Of a stretch of 64,000 bases of DNA, positions 16,856-24,151 are shown in pieces. This stretch comes from Ancylobacter sp. TS-1 (GTDB taxonomy: Bacteria > Pseudomonadota > Alphaproteobacteria > Rhizobiales > Xanthobacteraceae), in assembly GCF_009223885.1 (NCBI RefSeq), contig NZ_CP045144.1, forward strand, positions 868,001 to 932,000, given 5' to 3'. The translations under genes and the position numbers were made by a program. Numbering within the stretch: the first letter of the stretch is position 1; the number at the start of each line of letters is the position of its first letter. The notes under the pieces are model-generated. The model had not been told where the DNA came from, searched no databases, and saw nothing but the letters and a program-made list of their open reading frames with translations.

Positions 16856-17182
16856 CTAGACCTCGGGAAGGGACGGACGCTGCACGCCCTCGATGACGAT
16901 TTCACGGTCGACGTGGCGCTTGCCCATCCGCAGCAGGACGGCGATTTTTACCGAGCCGGCCTCGCGCACGCTCACCGCCCCCATCTCGGCGAGATAGTCG
17001 AGCTGGGCATGCACCCACGGGCGGTCGCGCGGGATGCCGAACTCGTCGCGCAATACCTTCTCCAGCCAGTCGGATGTGGAAGAGCCGCTGACGTCCTGGG
17101 CAAGCTCCTTCAGGATGATGAGCCGGGCCTGCTCCCGCAACCAGGCTTCACGCTTCGCGCGACGATCGGCAACCTCGCTCAC
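16856..17182 (-). CDS. Mu gp26-like phage protein (VpaChn25_0724 type, winged helix)
   Basis: The 108-residue protein carries the pattern ARLIILKELAQDV, then WVHAQLDYLAEMGAVSVREAGSVKIAVLLRMGKRHV. This matches the small conserved protein found between gp25- and gp27-like genes in Mu-like phages, sometimes called the VpaChn25_0724 family. The fold looks like a winged helix; its role is not established. The start is GTG, overlapping the upstream stop as GTGA. Confidence 0.78.
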   Translation of the reverse strand: MSEVADRRAKREAWLREQARLIILKELAQDVSGSSTSDWLEKVLRDEFGIPRDRPWVHAQLDYLAEMGAVSVREAGSVKIAVLLRMGKRHVDREIVIEGVQRPSLPEV

Positions 17183-17547
17183 GATACCGCCTCCTGGAAC
17201 ATCCGCTCCTGCGCGCGGGCAGCCATGGCCGCCACGGGCTTGAGCCGCTCGTCCATCACCTCCATCCGGCCCTCAAGGCGTGAGATAGCCATTTCCAGCC
17301 GGTGCGAGGTGTCCTTGTCAGGAAGATGAGCGATGGCCATTTCGGCTTTCGCGGTGCGCTCCTCCAGCCCGTCCACATCGTCCTTCAGGACGCGCATCTC
17401 TCCCTTGAGCTCGGCATGCTGCTTCGCCTGCGCCTCACGGTCGGCGGCGATCTCCGAGCGTTTCGCCGTCCGTCCGGCGATCAGCCACGTCGAGAAAAGC
17501 GACCCCACGGCGATGATGATGGGCGCCCAGTTGCGCAGCTCCTCCAT
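17179..17547 (-). CDS. DUF2730 membrane-anchored coiled-coil protein (Mu gp25-like)
   Basis: The 122-residue protein has one N-terminal membrane segment (WAPIIIAVGSLFSTWLIAG) followed by a long coiled coil with VLKDDVDGLEERTAKAEMAIAHLP, the typical DUF2730 layout. It sits between the spanin genes and gp26-like gene as in Mu. A lysis or assembly role is possible but unproven. An in-frame GTG three bases upstream is an alternative start. Confidence 0.82.
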   Translation of the reverse strand: MEELRNWAPIIIAVGSLFSTWLIAGRTAKRSEIAADREAQAKQHAELKGEMRVLKDDVDGLEERTAKAEMAIAHLPDKDTSHRLEMAISRLEGRMEVMDERLKPVAAMAARAQERMFQEAVS

Positions 17548-17771
17548 CACGCGCCCCCGACCGGCTTCCAGCCGCAGTGCTTTTCGCCGTACTCATTGTG
17601 GGTGACGAGCTTGACCTTGTTCGCCGGCGACATGGCCGCGAACTCGGTATTGCTGACGATCCAGGGCTCGTTGGTCTTGCACCAGGACGAGGGATCAGCG
17701 GGCTTCGTCGTCGCGCACCCAGCGCTGAGCGCGGCGGTCAAGCTCAGTACCAGGCAGGTCGGCCACTTCAT
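17547..17771 (-). CDS. Small phage lipoprotein, candidate outer-membrane spanin (Rz1-like)
   Basis: The 74-residue protein has a lipoprotein signal (CLVLSLTAALSAGC, cleavage before the Cys at residue 19). The mature part has SSWCKTNEPW and HNEYGEKHCGW, a conserved two-Cys pattern common in phage lysis regions. It overlaps the 3' end of the candidate i-spanin gene in another frame, the usual Rz/Rz1 arrangement. It is less Pro-rich than classical Rz1. Confidence 0.65.
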   Translation of the reverse strand: MKWPTCLVLSLTAALSAGCATTKPADPSSWCKTNEPWIVSNTEFAAMSPANKVKLVTHNEYGEKHCGWKPVGGA

Positions 17772-18030
17772 CGCGTTTCTTCCTGTAGTCGTCGACCGCC
17801 TCGGCGGTATCGCGGTTGAGCTTGTCCTCGCGCTCCTGCCAGCCCTGCTGGCGCGCGCGCCGCAGCATGACGGCGGCGCCGAGGGCGGCGAGCAGGCCGG
17901 CGCCGATCTGGAGCGCGCGCGTCAGGCCGACGACGCGCACCAGCAGGATGACGCCGACCACGATTGGCACGAGGCCTAGCCCCGCCCACCACCGCCAGCC
18001 GATGCCGTAAACGAGGAACAGGTCGATCAT
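17695..18030 (-). CDS. Candidate inner-membrane spanin (Rz-like)
   Basis: A 111-residue protein with two N-terminal membrane segments (WWAGLGLVPIVVGVILLV and ALQIGAGLLAALGAAVML), a charged coiled tail (WQEREDKLNRDTAEAVDDYRKK) and a C-terminal LPGTELDRRAQRWVRDD typical of spanin ends. It overlaps the endolysin stop as ATGA and the downstream lipoprotein gene. Two membrane segments rather than one leave room for a holin-like function. Confidence 0.62.
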   Translation of the reverse strand: MIDLFLVYGIGWRWWAGLGLVPIVVGVILLVRVVGLTRALQIGAGLLAALGAAVMLRRARQQGWQEREDKLNRDTAEAVDDYRKKRDEVADLPGTELDRRAQRWVRDDEAR

Positions 18031-19142
18031 GCCGGCACCGGCGCGCGGGCCGGCCAGACCGCCGGGATGACGTAGCTGCGCACGATGCCGACCACGATGA
18101 TGGTGACGCCGATCGCCGCCAACGCGCCGGCGCCGTAGCCGATCCACGACGACAGGCCAGCGTAGCCCTGGAGCACGTCGGCCTTATCCGCGATCTGCTG
18201 TCCCGCCTCGGCAAGCCCGATGGTGCTGACGCCGGCAGCGACAGGCGGCGCGACGGGCGGCGGATCGGCGACGACGGCCGTGCCGGTCGCCGGTGCCGTG
18301 CCCTCGATGCGCGCGGTCAGGGCTTCGAGGGTCAGCTTGCCGGCGATGCCGTCCGCCTTCAGGCCGTTGGCCTTCTGGAAGGCCGCAACCGCGTCAGCCG
18401 TCGCCGGCCCATAGAGGCCATCGGCCTTGATCTCATAACCGAGCTGACGCAGCTGCGTCTGAAGCAGCCGGGTCGCCTCGGAGGGCTGCGCCGCCCGCCA
18501 CGATTCCGGCACCTTGTCTCCATCGCGGAGCAGCGGCCAGATCTTGTTGAACCAGGCGACACGCTCGGCATAGCCGTTGTAGCCGCCGTTCACCTTCTTG
18601 GTGATGGTGCGGATGTCGTTGATGTCGGCCAGCGCGTTGCAGCCGGTGCGCGTCCAGTGATCGAGTGCACCGCGCAGACAATAATCGGCTCTCTCGATCA
18701 GGTCGGGATTGTCGGCGAGGCCGAGACGGGCATAGGCGGTGCGTCCGGTGGAATGCATCGCGCCGCCGCCCCGGTAGAGATAGCCGTCACCGGCATAGAG
18801 GTTGCCGAGTTCCCGGGCCTTGCGCGGGTTGCCGATGCCGTAGACCCGGTCGAACAGGTCGCGCTCATTGCCGGCGAGCTTCGCGGCCTCCGCCGGCGTG
18901 ACGGCGGCGGAATGGCGGCCGACGCCGAACACCTCGACGATGCGCTTGGCCGAATACCGCCCGCTCTCACGCAGCCGGGTGAAATTCTGCGTCTCATGGG
19001 CAATCTGCGCCATGAAATGCGCCAGCCGCAGCGGCGTGTTGATGCCGGCCGCGTTGAGGTCGCTGGAGCGGCCGAAGGCGGCAACGAGCGCCGGCGCCGC
19101 GTTCGGCGCGAGCTGGCGGAGGATGGAGACGGGCGTGGCCAT
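18027..19142 (-). CDS. Endolysin: GH19 domain, peptidoglycan-binding domain and C-terminal membrane segment
   Basis: Residues 1-210 form a glycoside hydrolase 19 domain: the first catalytic acid in MAQIAHETQNF (Glu50) and the substrate loop LYRGGGAMHSTGRTAY (122-137). Residues about 222-280 are a PG_binding_1 repeat (LLQTQLRQLG, then DGLYGPATADAVAAFQKANGLKADG). A Pro-rich linker leads to a membrane segment near 345-370 (GYGAGALAAIGVTIIVVGIV), which is unusual for an endolysin and may tether it. It lies between the four-helix membrane protein and spanins. An upstream in-frame ATG at 19163 is possible but lacks a better ribosome-binding site. Confidence 0.87.
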   Translation of the reverse strand: MATPVSILRQLAPNAAPALVAAFGRSSDLNAAGINTPLRLAHFMAQIAHETQNFTRLRESGRYSAKRIVEVFGVGRHSAAVTPAEAAKLAGNERDLFDRVYGIGNPRKARELGNLYAGDGYLYRGGGAMHSTGRTAYARLGLADNPDLIERADYCLRGALDHWTRTGCNALADINDIRTITKKVNGGYNGYAERVAWFNKIWPLLRDGDKVPESWRAAQPSEATRLLQTQLRQLGYEIKADGLYGPATADAVAAFQKANGLKADGIAGKLTLEALTARIEGTAPATGTAVVADPPPVAPPVAAGVSTIGLAEAGQQIADKADVLQGYAGLSSWIGYGAGALAAIGVTIIVVGIVRSYVIPAVWPARAPVPA

Positions 19143-19146
19143 GGCG

Positions 19147-19524
19147 TCAGACCCCCGCGCCATGAACGAGGGCCAGCACGGTCAGGAAGCAGGCGACGGT
19201 GCCGGCGCCGCACAGCGCCGAGCGCCAGCGGGTGCGCCCCATGGACAGGTAGACACCGACCACGGCCAGCCCGATCGCCGTGGCGGCCGCGAGATGCATG
19301 ACGCCGAGGGCCGACGCGCCCATCAGCACCTTGTCGACCGACCAGATACCGACAGTGCCGAGCACGTAGCCGCTGACGAAGCAGCCGAAAAGCACGGCGC
19401 TGCGACACGCGGCGTCGACAAGCACACGCTGCGCCTGGTCGCCGCGGAGCACTCCGCCTACGACAAGGGTGACAAAAGCAGCGACCGCGATGCTGGCCGC
19501 GACAATGAGGACCGTGGGGATCAT
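19147..19524 (-). CDS. Four-helix membrane protein, candidate holin
   Basis: The 125-residue protein consists almost wholly of four hydrophobic segments (IPTVLIVAASIAVAAFVTLV, VLFGCFVSGYVLGTVGIW, LGVMHLAAATAIGLAVVGVY, AGTVACFLTVLALVHG). Being first in the lysis cluster and directly before the endolysin makes a holin likely, though no sequence family is recognised. The ATG at 19524 is 58 bases after the second palindrome copy. Confidence 0.6.
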   Translation of the reverse strand: MIPTVLIVAASIAVAAFVTLVVGGVLRGDQAQRVLVDAACRSAVLFGCFVSGYVLGTVGIWSVDKVLMGASALGVMHLAAATAIGLAVVGVYLSMGRTRWRSALCGAGTVACFLTVLALVHGAGV

Positions 19525-19582
19525 CGTGATTTGGCTCCGAGAGGGTGCGGAGCTCACCGTGGCCGGTCGTCATCCCGGAAGG

Positions 19583-19602
19583 GGGGTGACAGCTGTCACC
19601 CC
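19583..19602. promoter_or_regulatory. 20-bp perfect palindrome between Mor-type gene and lysis cluster (copy 2)
   Basis: Identical over 20 bases to 11351-11370 (GGGGTGAC, AGCT, GTCACCCC). It begins seven bases beyond the stop of the Mor-type activator gene and lies 58 bases before the first lysis gene. No U-tract follows on the minus strand, so termination is less likely here than an operator function. Confidence 0.62.
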
Positions 19603-19609
19603 TGACCAC

Positions 19610-20014
19610 TCAGAACAGCTTGAGCTGGCGCCGGTCCCGCTCGCGCCGGCGCATCCGAAACGCGGTGCGGCGCGTCATGCCAGAGACACGGGCGGCATCG
19701 GCCGCTGTCTGTCCCGCCTCCAGCGCCTCGGCCATTTGGCGACGGGCGCGGCCGAGCGCCTGGTGCAGCGTGCCGGTCGGGCCGCGCGGCATGTCGAGCA
19801 CCGTACCACGCTCCCAGCCCTCGGGCGCAAGGGTGCGGTAATGGGCGCACAGCTGGTCTGCGGCCTCCCGGCCGATGATCTCGACGAGCCAGTGCGAGGC
19901 CGAGACGCGGGAGGGGATGGTGATCTTGGTCCCGCCGCGCGCGTCGGCCAGCTTCACGGCGGCGGGAAGCCCGATGACGCCAACGATCTCGGCGAAGACG
20001 TCCGAGCGGTTCAT
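19610..20014 (-). CDS. Mor/C-type phage transcription activator
   Basis: The 134-residue protein fits the Mor family: VFAEIVGVIGLPAAVKLADARGGTKITIP near residues 6-34, HWLVEIIGREAADQLCAHY near 41-60, and a C-terminal HTH (QTAADAARVSGMTRRTAFRM near 102-122). In Mu, Mor turns on the middle promoter and the related C turns on late promoters. Only one such gene is seen here, placed last in the early operon and directly before the lysis genes, so it probably activates late transcription. It is longer than Mor at the C-terminus. Confidence 0.75.
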   Translation of the reverse strand: MNRSDVFAEIVGVIGLPAAVKLADARGGTKITIPSRVSASHWLVEIIGREAADQLCAHYRTLAPEGWERGTVLDMPRGPTGTLHQALGRARRQMAEALEAGQTAADAARVSGMTRRTAFRMRRRERDRRQLKLF

Positions 20015-20238
20015 GGGAGCACCAGCCCCCGCGCGACATAGGTGATGGTGGCGACGACATGGTCGCGGTGCCGCCAGACCAGGCGCGCGGTTAGCGATCC
20101 ATCCCGGCAGCGCCACAGCCGGCAGGAGGTGCGGACATAGCCGCGCCCGATCCAGGCGGCATCGGCGGCGGCGAGGGTCGCATCGGCGGCAAGCACGGCT
20201 GCGACGGTGTCGGCCGGGAGATTGCGGGCGCGCTTCAT
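20011..20238 (-). CDS. Small early phage protein, unknown
   Basis: 75 residues, basic, with a beta-rich second half (RLWRCRDGSLTARLVWRHRDHVVATITYVARG). No family recognised. Overlaps the upstream gene as ATGA and the downstream Mor-type gene in the same way, so it is probably translated as part of the operon. Confidence 0.6.
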   Translation of the reverse strand: MKRARNLPADTVAAVLAADATLAAADAAWIGRGYVRTSCRLWRCRDGSLTARLVWRHRDHVVATITYVARGLVLP

Positions 20239-20606
20239 CGGCCGCGCTCCCATTCCGCTTCAAGCGCGGCCCAGCAGGCCTCGACGTCGGCGCTTGCTCG
20301 CTCCTCGATCTTTGCCGCCCGTTTGTAAGCACTCTCGGCCTTTATGAAAGCGAGGTCGGCCGCAACCTTCTGACGGGTGCCATACTTCGCCCGGTGCTGA
20401 TCGTCCCATGCCGCTTCCCGTGCGGCCCAGGCAGTCCGCCGACGCTCCGCAGCGGCGTTCGCGATCGTCTGCAAGGTCTCGTGGCGAATCGACAGCAGAT
20501 CGGCCTGCTGCACGAGCCTGCCGATGAGCCACCGCGGCAGCACGGAGCGTTTGAGAAACGTAAGGAGTTCTTCGCGCGACAGGTCGTCGAGGGTGAGCTC
20601 TTTCAT
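20235..20606 (-). CDS. Helical early phage protein, unknown
   Basis: The 123-residue protein is charged and almost wholly helical, rich in Ala, Arg and Glu (ETLQTIANAAAERRRTAW; AYKRAAKIEERASADVEACW). The N-terminal LTLDDLSREELLTFLKRSVLPRWLIGRLVQQADLL may be a small binding domain. No family recognised. ATGA overlap with the gp16-like gene. Confidence 0.62.
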   Translation of the reverse strand: MKELTLDDLSREELLTFLKRSVLPRWLIGRLVQQADLLSIRHETLQTIANAAAERRRTAWAAREAAWDDQHRAKYGTRQKVAADLAFIKAESAYKRAAKIEERASADVEACWAALEAEWERGR

Positions 20607-21238
20607 GCCCGCTCCCCCATCGCCTTGCGCAGCTTCTCGCCGCTGATCCGCATCCACTCGATGAACTGCGCGGATTCGAAGCGTGATGTGTCGGCCGGCA
20701 TGAAGCTGCGGACACCAGCCTCCTCCAGACGGCGGCGCAGGGCGTGATAGGCAAGTTCCTGCATGCCCCGCGTGCCGCGTGCTCCCGACCAGTCGATGCC
20801 GGCCTCGCGGCCGAGCCATGCCTTGAGGCCCTCGATGGCGCGCCGTGCCGGCACGTCGTCACGCCACCAGTTGGGATGCGCGATGCCGGTCTGGCGCTCG
20901 CAGAAGGCGAGCAGCGCACGGTCGGTGCGGTCGGTGACGATGGCTAGATTGTAGCCGGTGATCCAGAGCGCCCTGAGCTTGCCGGCATAGGCGCCATCGA
21001 TGCGGATGGCGCCTTTCCGTCCCTTTGAAGCCGTCTTCAACGGTGCGTCCGGCCGGCCCGGCAACGCGCGCAGATAGTCGAGAACGCGGCCGGCCTCGCC
21101 GGCGCTGAGCGACCTCGACGACGCCTGTCCGGTCTCACGGCGTAGCACATCGCGATAGGTGTCGTCGTCGAGCCCGGCGCGGCTCTTGGCGGCATGGATG
21201 GCGCCGATCTGCTGGCGGGATGCGGGCGCGGTGCTCAT
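20603..21238 (-). CDS. Mu gp16-like protein (DUF1018)
   Basis: The 211-residue protein matches the gp16/DUF1018 family: RQQIGAIHAAKSRAGLDDDTYRDVLRRETGQ at residues 8-38 and LWITGYNLAIVTDRTDRALLAFCERQTGI near 90-120. The family is widespread in early regions of Mu-like phages; it is called a regulator by position only. It lies upstream of the Mor-type gene and overlaps its neighbours. Confidence 0.85.
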   Translation of the reverse strand: MSTAPASRQQIGAIHAAKSRAGLDDDTYRDVLRRETGQASSRSLSAGEAGRVLDYLRALPGRPDAPLKTASKGRKGAIRIDGAYAGKLRALWITGYNLAIVTDRTDRALLAFCERQTGIAHPNWWRDDVPARRAIEGLKAWLGREAGIDWSGARGTRGMQELAYHALRRRLEEAGVRSFMPADTSRFESAQFIEWMRISGEKLRKAMGERA

Positions 21239-21459
21239 GACGTGTGCTTTCCGCCGAGAGCGATCTCGGCCATCAGGATCTCGCGGGTGAGCTGGTCGAT
21301 GCGGCGCTGGGTCTCGACGCGCCGGCAGCGGCGCAGCACCAGGCGCAGCAGGTCCGCTTGCAACAGTGCCCGCTCGCGCAACATCTCGCCGATACGCCGG
21401 CGCTCGGCGATGGCGACGAGCGGGGGCGGAGGCGTGAGGGCGGTGGCGCTGCGGTGCAT
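21235..21459 (-). CDS. Small coiled-coil early phage protein
   Basis: 74 residues, mostly one Arg/Leu-rich helix (RRIGEMLRERALLQADLLRLVLRRCRRVETQRRIDQL). No family recognised. ATGA-type overlap with the next gene supports its reality. Confidence 0.58.
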   Translation of the reverse strand: MHRSATALTPPPPLVAIAERRRIGEMLRERALLQADLLRLVLRRCRRVETQRRIDQLTREILMAEIALGGKHTS

Positions 21460-21462
21460 GGA

Positions 21463-22134
21463 TCAGCCCCCCTCGCCGAACAGCGGCGCCGGCGCCGGTC
21501 GGCCGAAGCGGCGGGCGTCGTCGGGGCGGGTGAGGCGCTGGCGCTGGCCGGGCGGGATCCACATCGGCGGGCGCGGCTCGGCGCCATGCACCCAGCAGAC
21601 CCAGCAATAATCGGTGGCGGTCGAGCCTTCAGGCTCCCACCGCCCGCGGTGCATCGGCACCCGCTCGGTGTAGTAGGCGATCAGGAAGGGCGGGTGCTCG
21701 GTGAAGAGCTCGTACCGTTCATCGGTATGAAGCCATTGAGTTCGCACGAGCAGCGCGGCGCCGCGCTCGGCAACAAGGATCGCCCGACGCGCAAAATCGA
21801 CACCAGTGGGGAACGGAGGGTTCGTGAACACCCAATGGGGCCACACGTCGTCGGTCGGCCCGAGAAAGTCCGCGACCTTGCCGTAGCCGTAGGGATGGAT
21901 ATCGCTAGCGGCGACAAAACGGAAAGTTTCGGCCAGCGGCTCGGCCATGTGACCTTCGCCGCAGGCAGGCTCCCAGACAGTTTCATGGCGCCGGACGCCG
22001 AGCACCGGCAACGCGACGTGCTCCACGAAAGCGCGGGTTGCCCACGGCGGTGTCGGAAAGAAATTGAGGCTGTCCGGCGGCTCCTGCCGGCTCGCCATGA
22101 TCGCGCGCGCACCGAAGGGGAGGAACCCGGTCAT
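21463..22134 (-). CDS. Phage DNA adenine methyltransferase-like protein (orphan)
   Basis: The 223-residue protein has SAM-binding motif I WEPACGEGH at residues 54-62, an acidic residue after the second strand (ASDIHPYGYG near 77) and the catalytic NPPF at 105-108, the signature of N6-adenine methyltransferases. An FFPTPPWATRAFVEHV stretch near residue 25 resembles the PTPxxLA motif of DNA methylases. No restriction enzyme gene is nearby, so it likely protects phage DNA or adjusts gene expression. A WVCWVHGAEPRPPMW segment near the C-terminus is unusual. Confidence 0.78.
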   Translation of the reverse strand: MTGFLPFGARAIMASRQEPPDSLNFFPTPPWATRAFVEHVALPVLGVRRHETVWEPACGEGHMAEPLAETFRFVAASDIHPYGYGKVADFLGPTDDVWPHWVFTNPPFPTGVDFARRAILVAERGAALLVRTQWLHTDERYELFTEHPPFLIAYYTERVPMHRGRWEPEGSTATDYCWVCWVHGAEPRPPMWIPPGQRQRLTRPDDARRFGRPAPAPLFGEGG

Positions 22135-22325
22135 CCCGCGCTCCCGAGCTTGGCTTCCAGCGCCTGGGCGGCGCTGGCGAGGTAGAGCGCGGCCTGCGTC
22201 GCCTCATGCGAAGCAGCGAAATAGCCGTCCTCGTAGAGGGCGCTCGCTATGGCATTGGTGTCCTTCGCCTGCTGGCGCAGGTGCTTGACCATGCGGTGCG
22301 TGATCTGTCCGACGCGCGCGGTCAT
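22131..22325 (-). CDS. Small helical early phage protein
   Basis: 64 residues, two predicted helices (ITHRMVKHLRQQAKDTNAIASALYEDG and AATQAALYLASAAQALEAKLG-type). No family recognised. It overlaps both neighbours by four bases. Confidence 0.58.
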   Translation of the reverse strand: MTARVGQITHRMVKHLRQQAKDTNAIASALYEDGYFAASHEATQAALYLASAAQALEAKLGSAG

Positions 22326-22516
22326 GACGGCGCTCCGACGCGACCGGAGAGCAGCATGGCAGCGAGGCGCTGGAGGCGCTGTGCGTCGGCCTCAATGACC
22401 TTGAGCCGTTGGAGGGCGTCTTCTCGCTCACCAGTCGGCATGCCGGCCATGATCTCAACGGACGAGGCGACGGTGCGGATGGTCTCGGCGATCTGGCGGC
22501 GGGCGGCTTTCTTCAT
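22322..22516 (-). CDS. Small helical early phage protein
   Basis: 64 residues, helical (RQIAETIRTVASSVEIMAG; LQRLKVIEADAQRLQRLAAMLL). No family recognised. Starts inside the stop of the DUF2786-type gene (ATGA). Confidence 0.58.
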   Translation of the reverse strand: MKKAARRQIAETIRTVASSVEIMAGMPTGEREDALQRLKVIEADAQRLQRLAAMLLSGRVGAPS

Positions 22517-23259
22517 GACCGCTCTCCCGAGGTCAGAAGCCCGGCAACGGCCGGCCCGGCGAGCGGCGCCTCGATGTCGACCGACCGGCCGGCGGCGTAG
22601 CCGTCCCAATGGGCGGCATCGCGGAACTTGCCGGCCGCCGGCGCGAGCGCTCGCGTCGGGCTGAAGGACATGCCGCGCCGCGCCAACTCGCTCTTGATCG
22701 GCGCCCGGATCGACTGGACGAGAGCCTGACGTTCTGCCGCCGGTTGACCCGATACGCCCTTCCTCCTCCAGAGGCCGGCCATGATCTTAGGGGCGATGCC
22801 GAGGGCGAAGCCTTCCTCCAGCGCCTTGAGCACTTGGGCTTTCGTCCGCGCCGTCCGGCGCCGGCGATACACCTCGCCGGCCCGAAACTCCCGCGCGGCC
22901 GTGCGGGCGGCGCGGCGAACGACCTCGTGCACATATTCGGCGACGAGGATGTTGGCGGGGTCGCCGAAATAGACCCAGCGCCAGCGGTTGCCGACCCGCT
23001 CAAGATAGCCGTGGCACTCGGCGAAGACGGCCACGGTGATCCAGACGCTGTCGATCGGGCGGCGGCGCGCGCCGATGTCGACAGGGAGCCCCTCCATCAG
23101 GCTGGCGTCGAGCTCGATGTCGGTCATGCCGGTGGAGGCGAGCAGCTCGGCGGCCTTCTCGGCTGCCGCGAGCGCCTCAGCCTCAGTGCAGCCGTTCGCG
23201 GTCGTCATGTTGCGGAGAGCAGCGAGGCGCTGCCGGAGCTTGGAGAGATCGCGCCTCAT
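22513..23259 (-). CDS. DUF2786-domain phage protein
   Basis: The 248-residue protein opens with a DUF2786-like helical domain (LRQRLAALRNMTTANGCTEAEALAAAEKAAELL). A second domain follows with AVFAECHGYLERVGNRWRWVYFGDPANILVAEYVHEVVRRAARTA near residues 85-130. Proteins of this kind occur in early regions of transposable and other phages; no activity is established. The C-terminal 110 residues are basic, suggesting nucleic acid contact. An upstream start is possible, but ATG 23259 overlaps the previous stop by four bases. Confidence 0.72.
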   Translation of the reverse strand: MRRDLSKLRQRLAALRNMTTANGCTEAEALAAAEKAAELLASTGMTDIELDASLMEGLPVDIGARRRPIDSVWITVAVFAECHGYLERVGNRWRWVYFGDPANILVAEYVHEVVRRAARTAAREFRAGEVYRRRRTARTKAQVLKALEEGFALGIAPKIMAGLWRRKGVSGQPAAERQALVQSIRAPIKSELARRGMSFSPTRALAPAAGKFRDAAHWDGYAAGRSVDIEAPLAGPAVAGLLTSGERS

Positions 23260-23579
23260 GCCGCGCGCCTCCGGTCCAGTTCGCGATAAGCAGCGTTGAT
23301 CCAATTGGTAAGCAGGGCGCTTTCGCCGCTGGTGCTGGTGGCGCTGACGCCGGCCATGGACAGCCGAAACCCGCCAAGCGGATTGGTCAGGCGGGCGCCA
23401 TGATCTCTCACCAAGTCCTGTACGAGTGCGCGAGCGGCGGCATGATGCGCATCGACCGCCTGAAAGAAGACGGACGCGACCGCCGCGTTGGCTTTCGGGA
23501 TGTCAGGAAGGGCAGCGACCTGGACCTTGACGAAGTGGACGAGCGTCAGCAGCTCGTTGTCGGAGACGCGCTTGCTCAT
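23256..23579 (-). CDS. Early phage protein, unknown
   Basis: 107 residues with an N-terminal helical region (VSDNELLTLVHFVKVQVAAL) and a His/Ala-rich helix (AVDAHHAAARALVQDLVRDHGARL). No family recognised. Four-base overlaps with both neighbours. Confidence 0.58.
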   Translation of the reverse strand: MSKRVSDNELLTLVHFVKVQVAALPDIPKANAAVASVFFQAVDAHHAAARALVQDLVRDHGARLTNPLGGFRLSMAGVSATSTSGESALLTNWINAAYRELDRRRAA

Positions 23580-23854
23580 GCCCGCGCCTCCACCAGCTCA
23601 TCGTGCAGCGCGCGGCCGGCGACTGTGACGACGGCGCAGGTTCCGACCTGACGCTTGAGCACCAACCCGCGCTTTTCGAGCGCCTCCATAGTCGACGTCG
23701 TGACGAACGGGCCGTCGAAGGAATTCCAGCACCAGCCGCGGCGAACGCGGCGCGCCGGGCCTTCAGCGACGAGGAGCTTGAGAGCTGCGCACTGTGCCGG
23801 AGTGACCTTCTCTTCCCGTTTCAGAACGGTACCTGCGGTGACTTCTGCGATCAT
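23576..23854 (-). CDS. Small winged-helix-like early phage protein
   Basis: 92 residues. The order TPAQCAALKLLVAEGP, TTSTMEALEKRGLVLKR and CAVVTVAGRALHDEL reads like a winged helix of the MarR type (helix, recognition helix, wing). A DNA-binding regulator is plausible. The ATG overlaps the upstream stop as ATGA. Confidence 0.62.
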   Translation of the reverse strand: MIAEVTAGTVLKREEKVTPAQCAALKLLVAEGPARRVRRGWCWNSFDGPFVTTSTMEALEKRGLVLKRQVGTCAVVTVAGRALHDELVEARA

Positions 23855-24144
23855 GGAGCGCGACCTCCGGTGAGAAGATGGACGGCGATTTGAGGGATGG
23901 TCCGGTGGCACCAGGACGCCGTGCGGGCGAGCACCCGCGCCTTGATGCGGAGCGCCGTGGCAGGCGCGCGGGCGGTGAAGACAAGCCGGCTGTCGACCGT
24001 GATCGGCCGGCGCGCGCCCTTGATGCGCACTTTCGTTCCGACACCGCGGCCGTGGCGCACCTTCGGAGCGATCAGGGCGGCGGCCCACACGCCGGAGGCG
24101 GCGAGCACGAAGACCCGTCCATGGGAGGGAAGCGGCTCCGACAT
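23851..24144 (-). CDS. Small basic early phage protein, unknown
   Basis: 97 residues, strongly basic and beta-rich (GRVFVLAASGVWAAALIAPKVRHGRGVGTKVRI). No family recognised. GAGGT lies six bases before the ATG, which starts seven bases after the DUF3164 stop. Confidence 0.55.
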   Translation of the reverse strand: MSEPLPSHGRVFVLAASGVWAAALIAPKVRHGRGVGTKVRIKGARRPITVDSRLVFTARAPATALRIKARVLARTASWCHRTIPQIAVHLLTGGRAP

Positions 24145-24151
24145 CGCGACC

